From Nannobrachium achirus (taxonomy: Eukaryota; Chordata; Actinopteri; Myctophiformes; Myctophidae), in assembly GCA_963921795.1 (NCBI GenBank), contig OY997658.1, positions 33,431,347 through 33,495,346 on the forward strand: DNA of 64,000 nucleotides. Direction: 5' to 3'. How positions within the stretch are numbered: position 1 is the stretch's first letter; every line of letters begins with the position of its first letter. Position numbers and translations under genes: made by a program. Below are positions 55,532 through 64,000 of this stretch, piece by piece. The notes below the pieces were generated by a model. That model was not told the origin of the DNA. It saw only the letters and a program-made list of their open reading frames with translations, and made no database searches.

Positions 55532-55740
55532 TAGGGCTGTATTGTAAAAATCAACGCATCAACGAGTCAGTCGAAGACCCCGCAGTCGACGGCAATAGTT
55601 TGAGTCAAGCCGTTAGTGGTAATTACTTTAATAGCGGAAGTTACTACTGTGGTGCTGTAAATAGCGCTGGACTGGTATGTCATGTACTTTTAATTGAGTC
55701 CATCTTACTTAAAAATAAAACTAGTTGACGTTACTTAAAA
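55532..55740 (-). mobile_element. Inverted right-end fragment of the same hAT family
   Basis: AGGGCTGTATTGTAAAAATC, AACGAGTCAGTCGA, GTCGACGGCAATAGTTTGAG matches the reverse complement of 53930-54003. No matching opposite end or target duplication was found. Confidence 0.55.
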
Positions 55741-57990
55741 GTTGACTTGATAATATTACAGGAGGCTCTTTTAAGGCTGACACAGGACTGACACAGATAT
55801 CTCCATATATGGCCATTAATTTATTAGTGAATTAATTTTCCCCATTGACTTGAATGGGGAAAATTCAAATGGTAAGACGAAATTAATTAGCGAAATTCGC
55901 GTCACAGCAACCACACATCTTTCTAGTTTTATTTGTACACGGACAGGACTCTTTGTTCACCGCCAACTGCAGATACCTTATTCGCTGTGAAATTCTTTCA
56001 TGGCGATACCGTACCTTATCTTGTACAGTTCAGGGAGGGCACAAAACGGCTGTTTCTTGTTCCCTGATACCCTTTTATGAACCAGATGTAAGCCTTGGCA
56101 CCTTATTTAGAAGCGTTCACACCTAGAGTTGACAGCGCTTGGATCGTTTGGTCTCATCTTTTTCAAAAAGCTCTTTTAGAACTTATCTGCCATAAGTACT
56201 GGTCCAAAGCCATGAAGTTCGGGTTGTAAGGCTGTGGAAATAACTGTTGGTAGTGGAGAACATTTCTCATATGGCCTTAGTTGCCCCCCATGCTTGCAGC
56301 AACATCACTGTGTAAACGATAACATTACTGTGTAACTGATTCTCAGCTTATGGTAGCACTACCGAACGCAGGGTCTTGAAATGCACACATTTAAGTTGAT
56401 AAGCCACACTGACTTGTACTACAGCCCTGGGAAGAAGCACTTTTGCTTTGTGGATGGACTTTGAGAAAGAGGCCTCCTAGGGGCAGCAGTTAATTTATCT
56501 CTGTATGTTCAACTCATGCTGTCTGCATACATTCCCTTAATTGAAATCAGGGTGGATTTGTGTACTTGGAGTGGGGAAAAAACTCACCCACTAAGCCTAG
56601 GCAATGTTTCAAGCTTGTTTGGTCTTAATAGACAATATGGCGGGTAATTGATTTCTTTATAGTGCCCATAAAGTAATGGCATAGCAGGGAATTTTATTGC
56701 TACTTTTTCACTCTGGGCTGCTGGCCTACTAATACTATATTACAGCTCAGCACTGATAGGCTGGGGCCTGTTCTGCTCGGAACTGTAATTGGATCAGAGA
56801 GAAGTTACATTCACCCTGCTAAACACCAACCTTTTAAAATAAAAAAAAGTCAAGTGAGCGGTGCGATCTGTGAGTTAATGAAGCGCCCCGAGAAGCTTGG
56901 CCATTGTGGAATGGGGCGGGACATACGTACATACACACAGACAAAGCCAGATGTAGGAGCGGTCAGCACCGCTCACAACTTGGTGATCCTAACTTTACCC
57001 AGTGTTCTAAATGCAAAAAGGAAAGAAAAAATCATTTAAAATGCCACCAGTTCACAGAACTAACACCGCTTGAAACATCTGGTAGATGTCTGGATGGCGT
57101 AAGTGGCCATTAGTTCTCAGTCCGTGTACCTGGCGTAGGGCTGCAGAAGGACAGTAGCGCCTGGCAGGAGATAGTTGGAGTCACTGAGGGCTGCCACGGT
57201 GCTGAGTGATGGCTTTGTTCTGCGGGGGCAGCTGTGCTGGTTTACTGGGCCCTGCTGGGCCTGCAGAGGCCCTGCTGATGCACACATCATTAATACTGTG
57301 TGAGAGAATGAGAGAGAGAGAGTTGGTGCGTGTGCCTGTGCGGCAGGGCAAAAAAAATGGCATTCGCTTCCGTCCTCACACACATCTGCACCCCCCCCCC
57401 CCCCCCCCCCATCCCCCTACCCCCCAAATAAAAAAAAGAAAGGCAATGGATTTGTTCCCCTTTTTCGGGCCACAGAATTTCCTCACCATATGGTCAGCCG
57501 TCACATGGGCGCAGTGCAACGATCAAATGCGTCCCCCTCCAGTTACTCCGATGGCCCCCTCGTTCCTCCACTCATGATCGTCTTCAAAAGTAGGGCAGCC
57601 CGCACTCTGAACATAAGGCTTCTCTGCACGGCTATTAACCCAATCACTCACATGGAGAAATAGAGAGCATCATTCTGCAGGTACAGGATAGACCGGAGCC
57701 TGCAGTATAGGCTACTCCATATGTTCATTTCAGGGCAAAACAATAACCTAATAAACCGCTACCTCGCTGATAAATGACTGCAGATGAAAGCAATCTGTAA
57801 TGGGATATAGATTGTTCCTCTGACGAGACATACCGAATGCGTTTGTCTTGTATAAACTGGCTTTCAGGTCTATAAGCCTGTGGCTTCTTTGTACATGCTG
57901 TTGTCAATGGTGTAACATTAAACTGTATACCGAAGTGTCGTCTCTTGCTCATCACTCAGCTGTCTAAGTAGCTGGGTAGAAACTGGTCAA
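55741..57990. other. Probable NCOA2 intron, no exon recognised
   Basis: I looked for the next NCOA2 exon (after the bHLH) and did not find it. A C-rich tract at 57390 and AG-rich strings are the only notable features. Confidence 0.4.
57390..57410. repeat. poly(C) run
   Basis: About 20 C followed by further C-rich sequence. Confidence 0.95.
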
Positions 57991-58265
57991 AGATCATCAA
58001 TTTTGTGCACTTGGTGCAAAGTTTTTGATTTTTGGTATGGTGTTATAAGTAAGGTATGGGTATAAGGTTTTCAAAAACCTTCGCAAATAAGTTGGTAATG
58101 GCCTACCAAGTCAACCATATACTGACAAATCTACTATTGAATTCATTGCAAACAGACCACTAGGGGGCGAGCCCAAATTGTTTGCGATGTTTTTTGAAAA
58201 CCTTATACCCATACCTAACACCATACCAAAAATCTAAAATTCTTCACCAAGTGCAGATTTATTAT
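57991..58265. repeat. Inverted repeat with about 80-base arms
   Basis: TTTTTGGTATGGTGTTATAAG, GGTATGGGTATAAGGTTTTCAAA on the left and TTTGAAAACCTTATACCCATACC, AACACCATACCAAAAA on the right; CTAGGGGGCGAG sits near the centre. Confidence 0.8.
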
Positions 58266-58550
58266 GAATTTCTACACATTAAAACCCAGTTTATAGGCAT
58301 TTTCAGCTCCCGGCAGCCATCGTGGACGCCATCTTGAAAATGATGCCTTTCCGGTAGTTATTTTTTCCTGAATTTTTAGTATGTTGTTTATCATACCCAA
58401 TAGTAACAGAATCCATTGAAAAATCTCTTTCATCAATTATTTGGGGTTTGAACCATATAGGCTACTGATGTATCTAATATTTGATTCATTGCAAACAGCA
58501 AGCTCAAAAACATATCTTTAAAAAAAACAAAAAACATCTGCATTACTTAA

Positions 58551-59035
58551 AGTTATACCATGTAACTTTTTTTATAAAACAAATCTTAAAATTGTCCTAA
58601 CTGTTAAATCGCTAAAGTTTTAGAACCCCCACTCTGTTATTTTCAGCTTCTGAAGCCTTCTCTTTATATGTTTTCTATGAGTTGTGAGGGGGGGAGAATT
58701 TCCCGGCAAAATGATGTCATCTCCCACATGATACACTACCGGCCAATCACAGCGCCGATCATACACCACCGGCCAATCACAGCGAGTCTTGCTGTCTCTA
58801 AAGGAAGTAGCTTCCCTCAGCAACTGTGTTTACATTGGTGAAGGAATCTTGCCTGCTACTCCCTCAATCCTGGTCTAAAAATGATGGGAGACGGCTCTAC
58901 GGAATCGTATCGGCGAGGCGGAGGTGCTCGCGACGGCCGCGGGTGGCCGGTGGTCTGCGGTGGTCTGCGGCGACTCCGGCCGAAAAAAGCAATACCGCTA
59001 CTGACCACTAGTTGAGCAGCTTCCACAGTACAGCT
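58551..59035 (-). mobile_element. Inverted copy of the TTAA-flanked MITE, 485 bases
   Basis: AGTTATACCATGTAAC at the left and TTCCACAGTACAGCT at the right, TTAA at 58547-58550 and 59036-59039. Its GGCCAATCACAGCG segment is duplicated (58741 and 58771). Confidence 0.82.
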
Positions 59036-60114
59036 TTAATTTACAAGAGGTCTACACAATTAGAGAATTTAAGTTTTGTTATTTTGATTGACGATCTCTC
59101 CTATTGGTACCACAAAATCTTTATCCAACAATAACAAAATATACTAGGTTTTGTGTCTGAGAGGCTAAATCTCCGTAGCTCAGATGTCGAATAAATAATG
59201 GACCCAGATACGAAAAAGATTGAAAACCACTGACTTAGAAAGGTTAGGATCTGGATTGGTTTAGGTAAGGGTTAGAATTCCATTCTGGGGCAAACATTAT
59301 GCCTAGTTCGGATTACTCAGAAATGATAAACCAGCTCCTATCTGGACTCAGGAATTGTTTACCCAGTAGAAGAAGCTAATGTTCTCCTTCATTCCATAAT
59401 GGCTCTTTTTTTTTGTTGGTAGATTGACAATGCCATCTATCCCATGACTGGAACCAGCGTGGCAGCTGCATGCTCCAACTCACTTGCACTCATTTACCGC
59501 CACCTTTCACCCCATCGGTTGCTAAGTGCCTGGGTTTACACCATGGCAACGTGTTTCGAATGCTTTGTGACAGTAGAGAGAGCCTTGTTAAAAGGTCTGG
59601 CTCACAAGTGACCTGTTTAAAGCACACAGGACTGTTTTAAAAGAGAAAGGGGAAAATCCTTTAACAGTGTATAAGAGTGTTTTTGTTGCCACTCATGAGA
59701 TCAGTGTTGCATCGGCCTTGCGTGGTTGAATAATTGAGCTGTAGTAGGCCATTGTTGTCATGTGTACTGCCGTCCTTGAGTGGTGCCTAACCGCTCCAAC
59801 ATTTGACAGAGTGTGTATGTCTGTCCGTCAGGCACGTGCACACATAGACATCAAAGGGGGCTGGAGCCCCTGCCCTTTTATCTGTCTGTAAAAAGTGCCC
59901 TCTCCAGACCATGAATGCAGTTTTTACTAAGGTGAAAGAAATGCAAATGGCCATACCTGAAGGCAGCATTCAAGAGAATTCCCTTTTACAAAGTCTCCTG
60001 AACTTGAATGCAGCGTCTTATGTTGAAAGGATGTCCCTCTCTGTGTAGAAATCCATGCCGTTACGCCACATCTCCAGTATAGACTTGATTATGCTTAGTT
60101 TAGTGTGGTATCAC

Positions 60115-60178
60115 ACACTGAAAATAGCCGACCTCCAAGCTCACAACGCGTTGAGCTTGGAGGTCTGGTATTTTCGAT
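60115..60178. repeat. Palindromic hairpin module (full)
   Basis: ACTGAAAATAGCCGACCTCC-AAGCTCACAACGCG and TTGAGCTTGGAGGTCTGGTATTTTCG. The GACCTCC/GGAGGTC changes are compensatory between arms relative to GATCTAC/GTAGATC. Confidence 0.85.
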
Positions 60179-60762
60179 ATTTCCATCAAAAGGCCCTTTT
60201 AGAAATGTCAACCCCTGCCTCTCTTACATTCTCTGCACGTCCCTGCTGTCCATAAGTATGTCTTTCTGTCTGTCTATATAGGATGGCCTCAACAGCTGCA
60301 ATACCGCTGGGTGCCCATTGACCGACCATATTTACACTCACACACACTGACCCATTGACTGACCATACAGGCACACATGTGCAGAGGAAGGGGTTTAAAA
60401 GAACTGCTCACTTCACACTGGGCGTGATCTTTGAAAGAGCTTTAGTGCAAATTTATTTTTATATTTGATTATGTGTCCCTCTTTAGCAGATTTCCCACTG
60501 CTATGGCTCAATAGCTACTGCTTTGGGTAGGTAAATACAAACATCATCATAGCCTAGTTAACGGCACGGTACAGACTCAAATCTATTGAGAATCAATTAT
60601 ATTGTTATAAAGCCATCAACACTTTGTAAACAACTCAACCAACCGTCCAGTCTCAACCAGGATGTTGGTCAATGAGAGAGACAGAGACAGTCACATTTAT
60701 TATGGTTGCGAACTTAAGTGTTACATTTATCAGAGCAGCGCTGTTGCTGCGTGCGTGTGCGT

Positions 60763-60764
<2 letters not shown>

Positions 60765-60812
<48 letters not shown>
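60765..60812. repeat. (CA)n microsatellite
   Basis: Preceded by GTGCGTGTGCGTGCG. Confidence 0.97.
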
Positions 60813-60813
<1 letters not shown>

Positions 60814-60894
60814 GTGTTATAATCCTCCAGTCTCATCACAGTCTCAACTAGAAGCAGTGCTCTTCCGAGCACAGGTCTCCACCAGGCCGTGCGT

Positions 60895-61985
60895 CCTGGT
60901 GGTGCTACTGTATAATAGGCCAATGTAAAAAGGGTGGCATATGTTCTTCACCTTAGATCTTTCATGGCAATCGGACGCTGCATGCATGATTTCAAGCATT
61001 GTGTTCCAAAAATGTGTTTTGCTAAAGTCTACCTGCTGGTGGCGCTATAACAGGACAATGTTAAAAAGGTAGCATTTGTTCCTTGACCTAGTGGGAATAT
61101 GTATGGCAAATGTCGCGGTAATCGCAAGCTGCGTTGATGATTTGAGGCATTTTGTTCAAAAACGGAGCAATCCTGCAAACTTTGGAAGCTAATATTAGCC
61201 AATCAGGATGGAATATGAAATATCAGACGGATCGGACTTGATCACATGACTATAGAGATACTGTGTACCGATTTGCATGATTTTTGGATAAAATCTCAAG
61301 GAGTAATATCCAAAAATGTGTTTTACATAAGTCGGCCCAAAGGTGGCGCTATAAAAGGCTGATGTGAAAAATGCAGGGCAAAGGTTTATCCTTAGCCTCT
61401 AGGGAGTGCGCTTACAAAGTTTGAAACTGATCGGTGGAGTTATAGGTAAAACCACAAATCGGGCTGTTATAGCGCCACCATGAGGCTGATTAAAAAAAAT
61501 TAAGTGGCATTTCTTCCTCGGCCTAGTGGGAACGTGTGTGCGCGATTTCATGATAATTGCACTTTGCGTTTGTGATTTGAGGCATTTTGTTCAAAACGGC
61601 TCAATCCCACAAACTTTGGAAGCCAATCTTAGCCAATCAGGATGGAATATGCAAAATCGGACAGATCCGTGTCGATCACATGACTGTCGAGATATTGCCT
61701 ACCGATTTGTAGGATTTTTGGACAAAATCTGTAAGAGTAGTGCACAGAAATGTGTTTAGCAAACATCGGCCACTAGTTGGCGCTAGAAAAGGCCCATTTG
61801 AAAAATTTAGGGCAGAGGTTCTAGATTGGCATCCAGGGAATGTGTGTGCTCACTTTGGCAGCGCCCGGACCAACGGCGACTGAGATTTGGCGCTCACAAA
61901 CTGCGAGGACGCACGGACGGACGGACGGACGGAGAGGAAAACATACTCTCCCCCATGCCTTCGGCTGGTGGAGACAACAATATGA
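60895..61985 (+). mobile_element. Second tandem-repeat element with (ACGG)n and terminal hairpin, HINE-like
   Basis: Degenerate units of about 410 bases recur: the segment GATTTGAGGCATTTTGTTCAAAA starts near 61139 and again near 61575, and TTAGCCAATCAGGATGGAATAT near 61195 and 61630. They are followed by a (ACGG)n tract at 61909-61933 and a small hairpin around GCCTTCGGC (61958-61966). A fragment with the same CTGTGTACCGATNTGCATGATTTTTGGA sequence lies at 11266-11293, so the family is dispersed. The layout (core repeats, ACGG microsatellite, hairpin with a CCTTCGG centre) parallels the elements at 1625 and 62155, although the core sequence is different. Confidence 0.5.
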
Positions 61986-62154
61986 CAGATTAGGCTACAA
62001 TGACCAAATAATAACCAGATAATTCACTTCCCTGATTCACCTGAAACGAGCAAAAGCGCTGTTACCACTGCCTATTAGTAAATGTTATACGCTGTATGCA
62101 ATACCATTTTGAATGTCATAGCGTTGACAACCGATGTGATGATGATGATGATTA

Positions 62155-62853
62155 TTGCGACCGAAGGTCGTTGCGACCGAAGGTCGCATATACTCTGAAG
62201 AACCGTGTTTGAGTGACCTTCCGTATCCTCGTGACCGTCCGTATCCTCTGTGATGTCAGTGTGATGTCAGCGAGTTGTGACATCACTTCCTGTACAGGGC
62301 GGCTACACGAAATGTGGATAACACTATATATGGAGATAGTCCAGTCCATCATGTCATATGGGACTACCGTCATAGAAAGTAGCCATTGTTAGGCCGGAGT
62401 CATTGGCTGTCTAAACATGGAGATGTGGATTACACTATATATGGAGATAGTCTAGTCCAATATGTCATATGGGACTACCGTCATAGACAGTAGCCATTGT
62501 TAATCCGGAGTCAATTGCTGACTGTCTGTACAGGAAGTGATGTCACATGACATACTTTTTATGCCCATATATGAGTCCTAACATGGAGATGTGGATAACA
62601 CTATATATGGAGATAGTCTAGTCCAATATGTCATATGGAACTACCGTCATAGACAGTAGCCATTATTAGGTCGGAGTCAATAAAGTTCATTGCCGCGTGA
62701 ACATGGAGCAGTATCCCCAGCCACCCATGTCCATGCCCACATGCTCCCATGTTCCAGGGGAGACTGCCGACGAACGTGATGTCACATGACATACTTTTTA
62801 TGCCCATATATGAGTCCTAACATGGAGATGTGGATAACACTATATATGGAGAT
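62155..62853 (-). mobile_element. Helentron/HINE-like element, inverted copy with doubled terminal hairpin
   Basis: Read on the minus strand this block repeats the sequence at 2270-2735: tandem units with CATATATGGGCATAAAAAG and GTCATGTGACATCAC, then an ACGG/ATACGG-rich stretch, then the hairpin GCGACCTTCGGTCGC. Here the hairpin occurs twice, at 62157-62170 and 62173-62187. Homology to the left copy stops just after GGTCGCAAT, marking one end of the element. Core tandem repeats followed by a short-period stretch and a 3' hairpin is the architecture described for Helentron-derived non-autonomous elements. That class assignment is inference, because no Rep/helicase is present. Confidence 0.55.
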
Positions 62854-63827
62854 GTGACTACAAGATTATACTGACCCGTAACAGCAATGTCGTGCTCTGT
62901 GTTAGCAGCACAAAGATCAATACCTTCGTACCCATCAGTGAGATAGAGAAAAAAGACCCAAACAGCCTTATTGACGTGATTGGAATTTGCAAGAGTGTTG
63001 AACCAGTGTCAGAAAAGAAAACTAAAGAGGGCGTCAAGATCTGCAAGAGAGACTTCCAGTTAATGGACGACAGTGGTAAAGAGATAACATTCACCCTGTG
63101 GGAAGATAAAGCAAGGAAGTTTGATGGGACAAGTCAAGCCATTGTCGCAGTGAGATCAGCAAAGGTGTCAGATTTTGGAGGCCGATCTCTGAGTATGTCA
63201 TACAACTCAACTATCATGGTCAATCCAGATATAACAGAAGCGACTAGGCTTAAAAGATGGTACAAAAAACAAGGAAAAGTCTTCATCACTGAATCCCTGA
63301 CAAATTCACAGAATGTCGTGATCAACTGGAAATCCCTGAGCGAGATGAAAAATGCACCAGAAGAAGAGGGAGAATGGGAGAAATACTATGAAGTAACAGC
63401 AAAGGTTGCTGACATTGAACAGGACATATATGAAGCGTGTACCACTGACAGATGCAACAGGAAACTTAGAGACCTGGAAAAGGGATCCTACTATTGTCCC
63501 AAATGCGAAAAGACCTCTCCAAACGTTAAATACAGACTTCGGCTGAAGGTAAAAATTGAAGAATCTGGAGATGTTCAATGGGTGACATGCTTCCACGAAA
63601 CAGCTGAGGTACTGCTGGGTCACAACATGACCCAGGAATCACTGAAAAATTTCAAAGAGAATGACAAAATTGCATTTGAAGACATATTGAATAAAGTAAT
63701 CTCAACAAGTCATGTCTTCATAATCAAAGTCAAGGTGACAACATACCAAAATGAGAAACAAATGAACCACACAGTACTGAGAATCAACTGCTGCTCTGGA
63801 ACACAGGTTAGTGTTCCAAACATCTAG
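62853..63827 (+). CDS. RPA70-like single-stranded DNA-binding protein fragment (DBD-B and DBD-C), mobile-element associated
   Basis: An uninterrupted frame is open from 62838 and becomes RPA70-like from about 62857 (DYKIILTRNS). It has no suitable ATG at the start, and the first in-frame start-like codon is GTG at 62892. Numbering from that GTG, residues 12-125 match DNA-binding domain B: SLIDVIGICKS, then the TLWEDKARKFDG and VSDFGGRSLS segments, whose W70 and F95 correspond to the DNA-stacking aromatics of human RPA70. Residues 146-300 match domain C, with a complete zinc ribbon C183-X4-C188-X13-C202-X2-C205 and QWVTCFHETAEVLLG. The N-terminal domain, DBD-A and the true RPA70 C-terminus are missing; the frame stops at TAG 63825-63827. 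Vertebrate rpa1 has many introns, yet this region has none, so it is a mobile-element gene or a retrocopy rather than the host rpa1. RPA70-like proteins are known passengers of Helitron-class transposons. The upstream 700 bases are an inverted copy of the repeat at 1.6-2.7 kb. Confidence 0.8.
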   Translation, partial: CDYKIILTRNSNVVLCVSSTKINTFVPISEIEKKDPNSLIDVIGICKSVEPVSEKKTKEGVKICKRDFQLMDDSGKEITFTLWEDKARKFDGTSQAIVAVRSAKVSDFGGRSLSMSYNSTIMVNPDITEATRLKRWYKKQGKVFITESLTNSQNVVINWKSLSEMKNAPEEEGEWEKYYEVTAKVADIEQDIYEACTTDRCNRKLRDLEKGSYYCPKCEKTSPNVKYRLRLKVKIEESGDVQWVTCFHETAEVLLGHNMTQESLKNFKENDKIAFEDILNKVISTSHVFIIKVKVTTYQNEKQMNHTVLRINCCSGTQVSVPNI

Positions 63828-63870
63828 GCTGATAATCCAGCTTTTGCAGCGTCACAGGTTCAAGTCCTGA
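63797..63870 (+). other. tRNA-like sequence with perfect B-box, overlapping the RPA-like frame's end
   Basis: GGTTCAAGTCC at 63857-63867 matches the RNA polymerase III B-box, and flanking bases form a T-arm (CAGG/CCTG around TTCAAGT). GGTTAGTGTTC near 63807 is A-box-like at about 50 bases upstream. The window ends in an A-rich region (63920-64000) with two repeats of ACACAAGACTAAGAAA (63912 and 63951). It could be the head of a tRNA-derived SINE or a chance match; no full cloverleaf is present. Confidence 0.25.
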
Positions 63871-64000
63871 CTTGCGACCTCAAGTCCCCATCTCTTCCTG
63901 TACGGGGCGGCTACACAAGACTAAGAAATACAAAAAAAAAGAGAAGGATACACAAGACTAAGAAAGACAAAAAAAGAGAAGAATAAAAAAGAAAAAAAGA

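Larger units (their letters stand above)
59040..60894. other. Probable NCOA2 intron, no gene
   Basis: Contains one full hairpin module (60115) and (CA)n. No coding signal. Confidence 0.4.

Noticed and set aside
55399..55728. 109-codon frame with CNGSYYCG-like Cys pattern (immunoglobulin-like appearance)
   Set aside because: The second half is the inverted end of a hAT element; the pattern is fortuitous.
62853..63827. Host rpa1 gene
   Set aside because: No introns across two domains, missing N-terminal domains, and repeat sequence directly at the junction argue against the host locus.
51845..64000. Next NCOA2 exon (start of the PAS region)
   Set aside because: No frame with the expected conserved sequence next to splice sites was found; it is probably beyond the window.

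Overview
This is vertebrate, almost certainly teleost fish, genomic DNA. The evidence is one host gene with vertebrate-type exons, very long CA/GT microsatellites, and a dense load of fish-type DNA transposons, a tRNA-derived SINE and non-LTR retrotransposon relics. I cannot name the species. Most of the window is non-coding.

Host gene. Two coding exons of the nuclear receptor coactivator NCOA2 (TIF2/GRIP1/SRC-2) lie on the + strand. One carries the initiator ATG (48159) and the first 29 codons. The next (51672-51844) carries the bHLH domain. Both have clean splice sites and matching phase. An exon-shaped 94-base stretch at 29711-29804 may be a 5' untranslated exon of the same gene. Almost everything from about 30 kb onward would then be NCOA2 intron, and the downstream PAS exons are not in the window.

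Mobile DNA, left to right. (1) 1.6-2.7 kb: a tandem-repeat element ending in a small hairpin, with Helentron/HINE-like architecture; a second copy lies inverted at 62.2-62.9 kb. (2) 7.4-9 kb and 10.0-11.3 kb: two foldback elements with inverted arms of about 160-280 bases. (3) Many hAT-type non-autonomous elements with exact 8-base target duplications (20.3, 24.9, 26.2, 27.4-28.6, 45.8, 51.1, 52.2-54.0 and 54.3-55.0 kb), TTAA-flanked elements (18.0, 44.2, 58.6 kb) and TWA-flanked Harbinger-like elements (22.0-22.8, 36.1 kb). (4) Two related near-perfect palindromes of about 670-700 bases (28.6-29.3 and 38.0-38.7 kb). (5) An RTE-like LINE 3' end at 46.5-47.4 kb, a Tc1-like transposase relic at 45.5 kb, and an L1-like ORF1 fragment nested in a hAT at 53 kb. 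(6) 62.85-63.83 kb: an intronless RPA70-like reading frame (DNA-binding domain B plus the zinc-ribbon domain C), joined to the inverted HINE-like repeat block.

The most unusual signal is a short palindromic module, about 20 whole or partial copies in 64 kb. Its arms contain GATCTACAAGCTCACA and its complement. It sits inside several unrelated transposon families and also stands alone, and two copies flank NCOA2 exon 3. The RPA-like frame welded to a Helentron-like repeat is the second point worth following.
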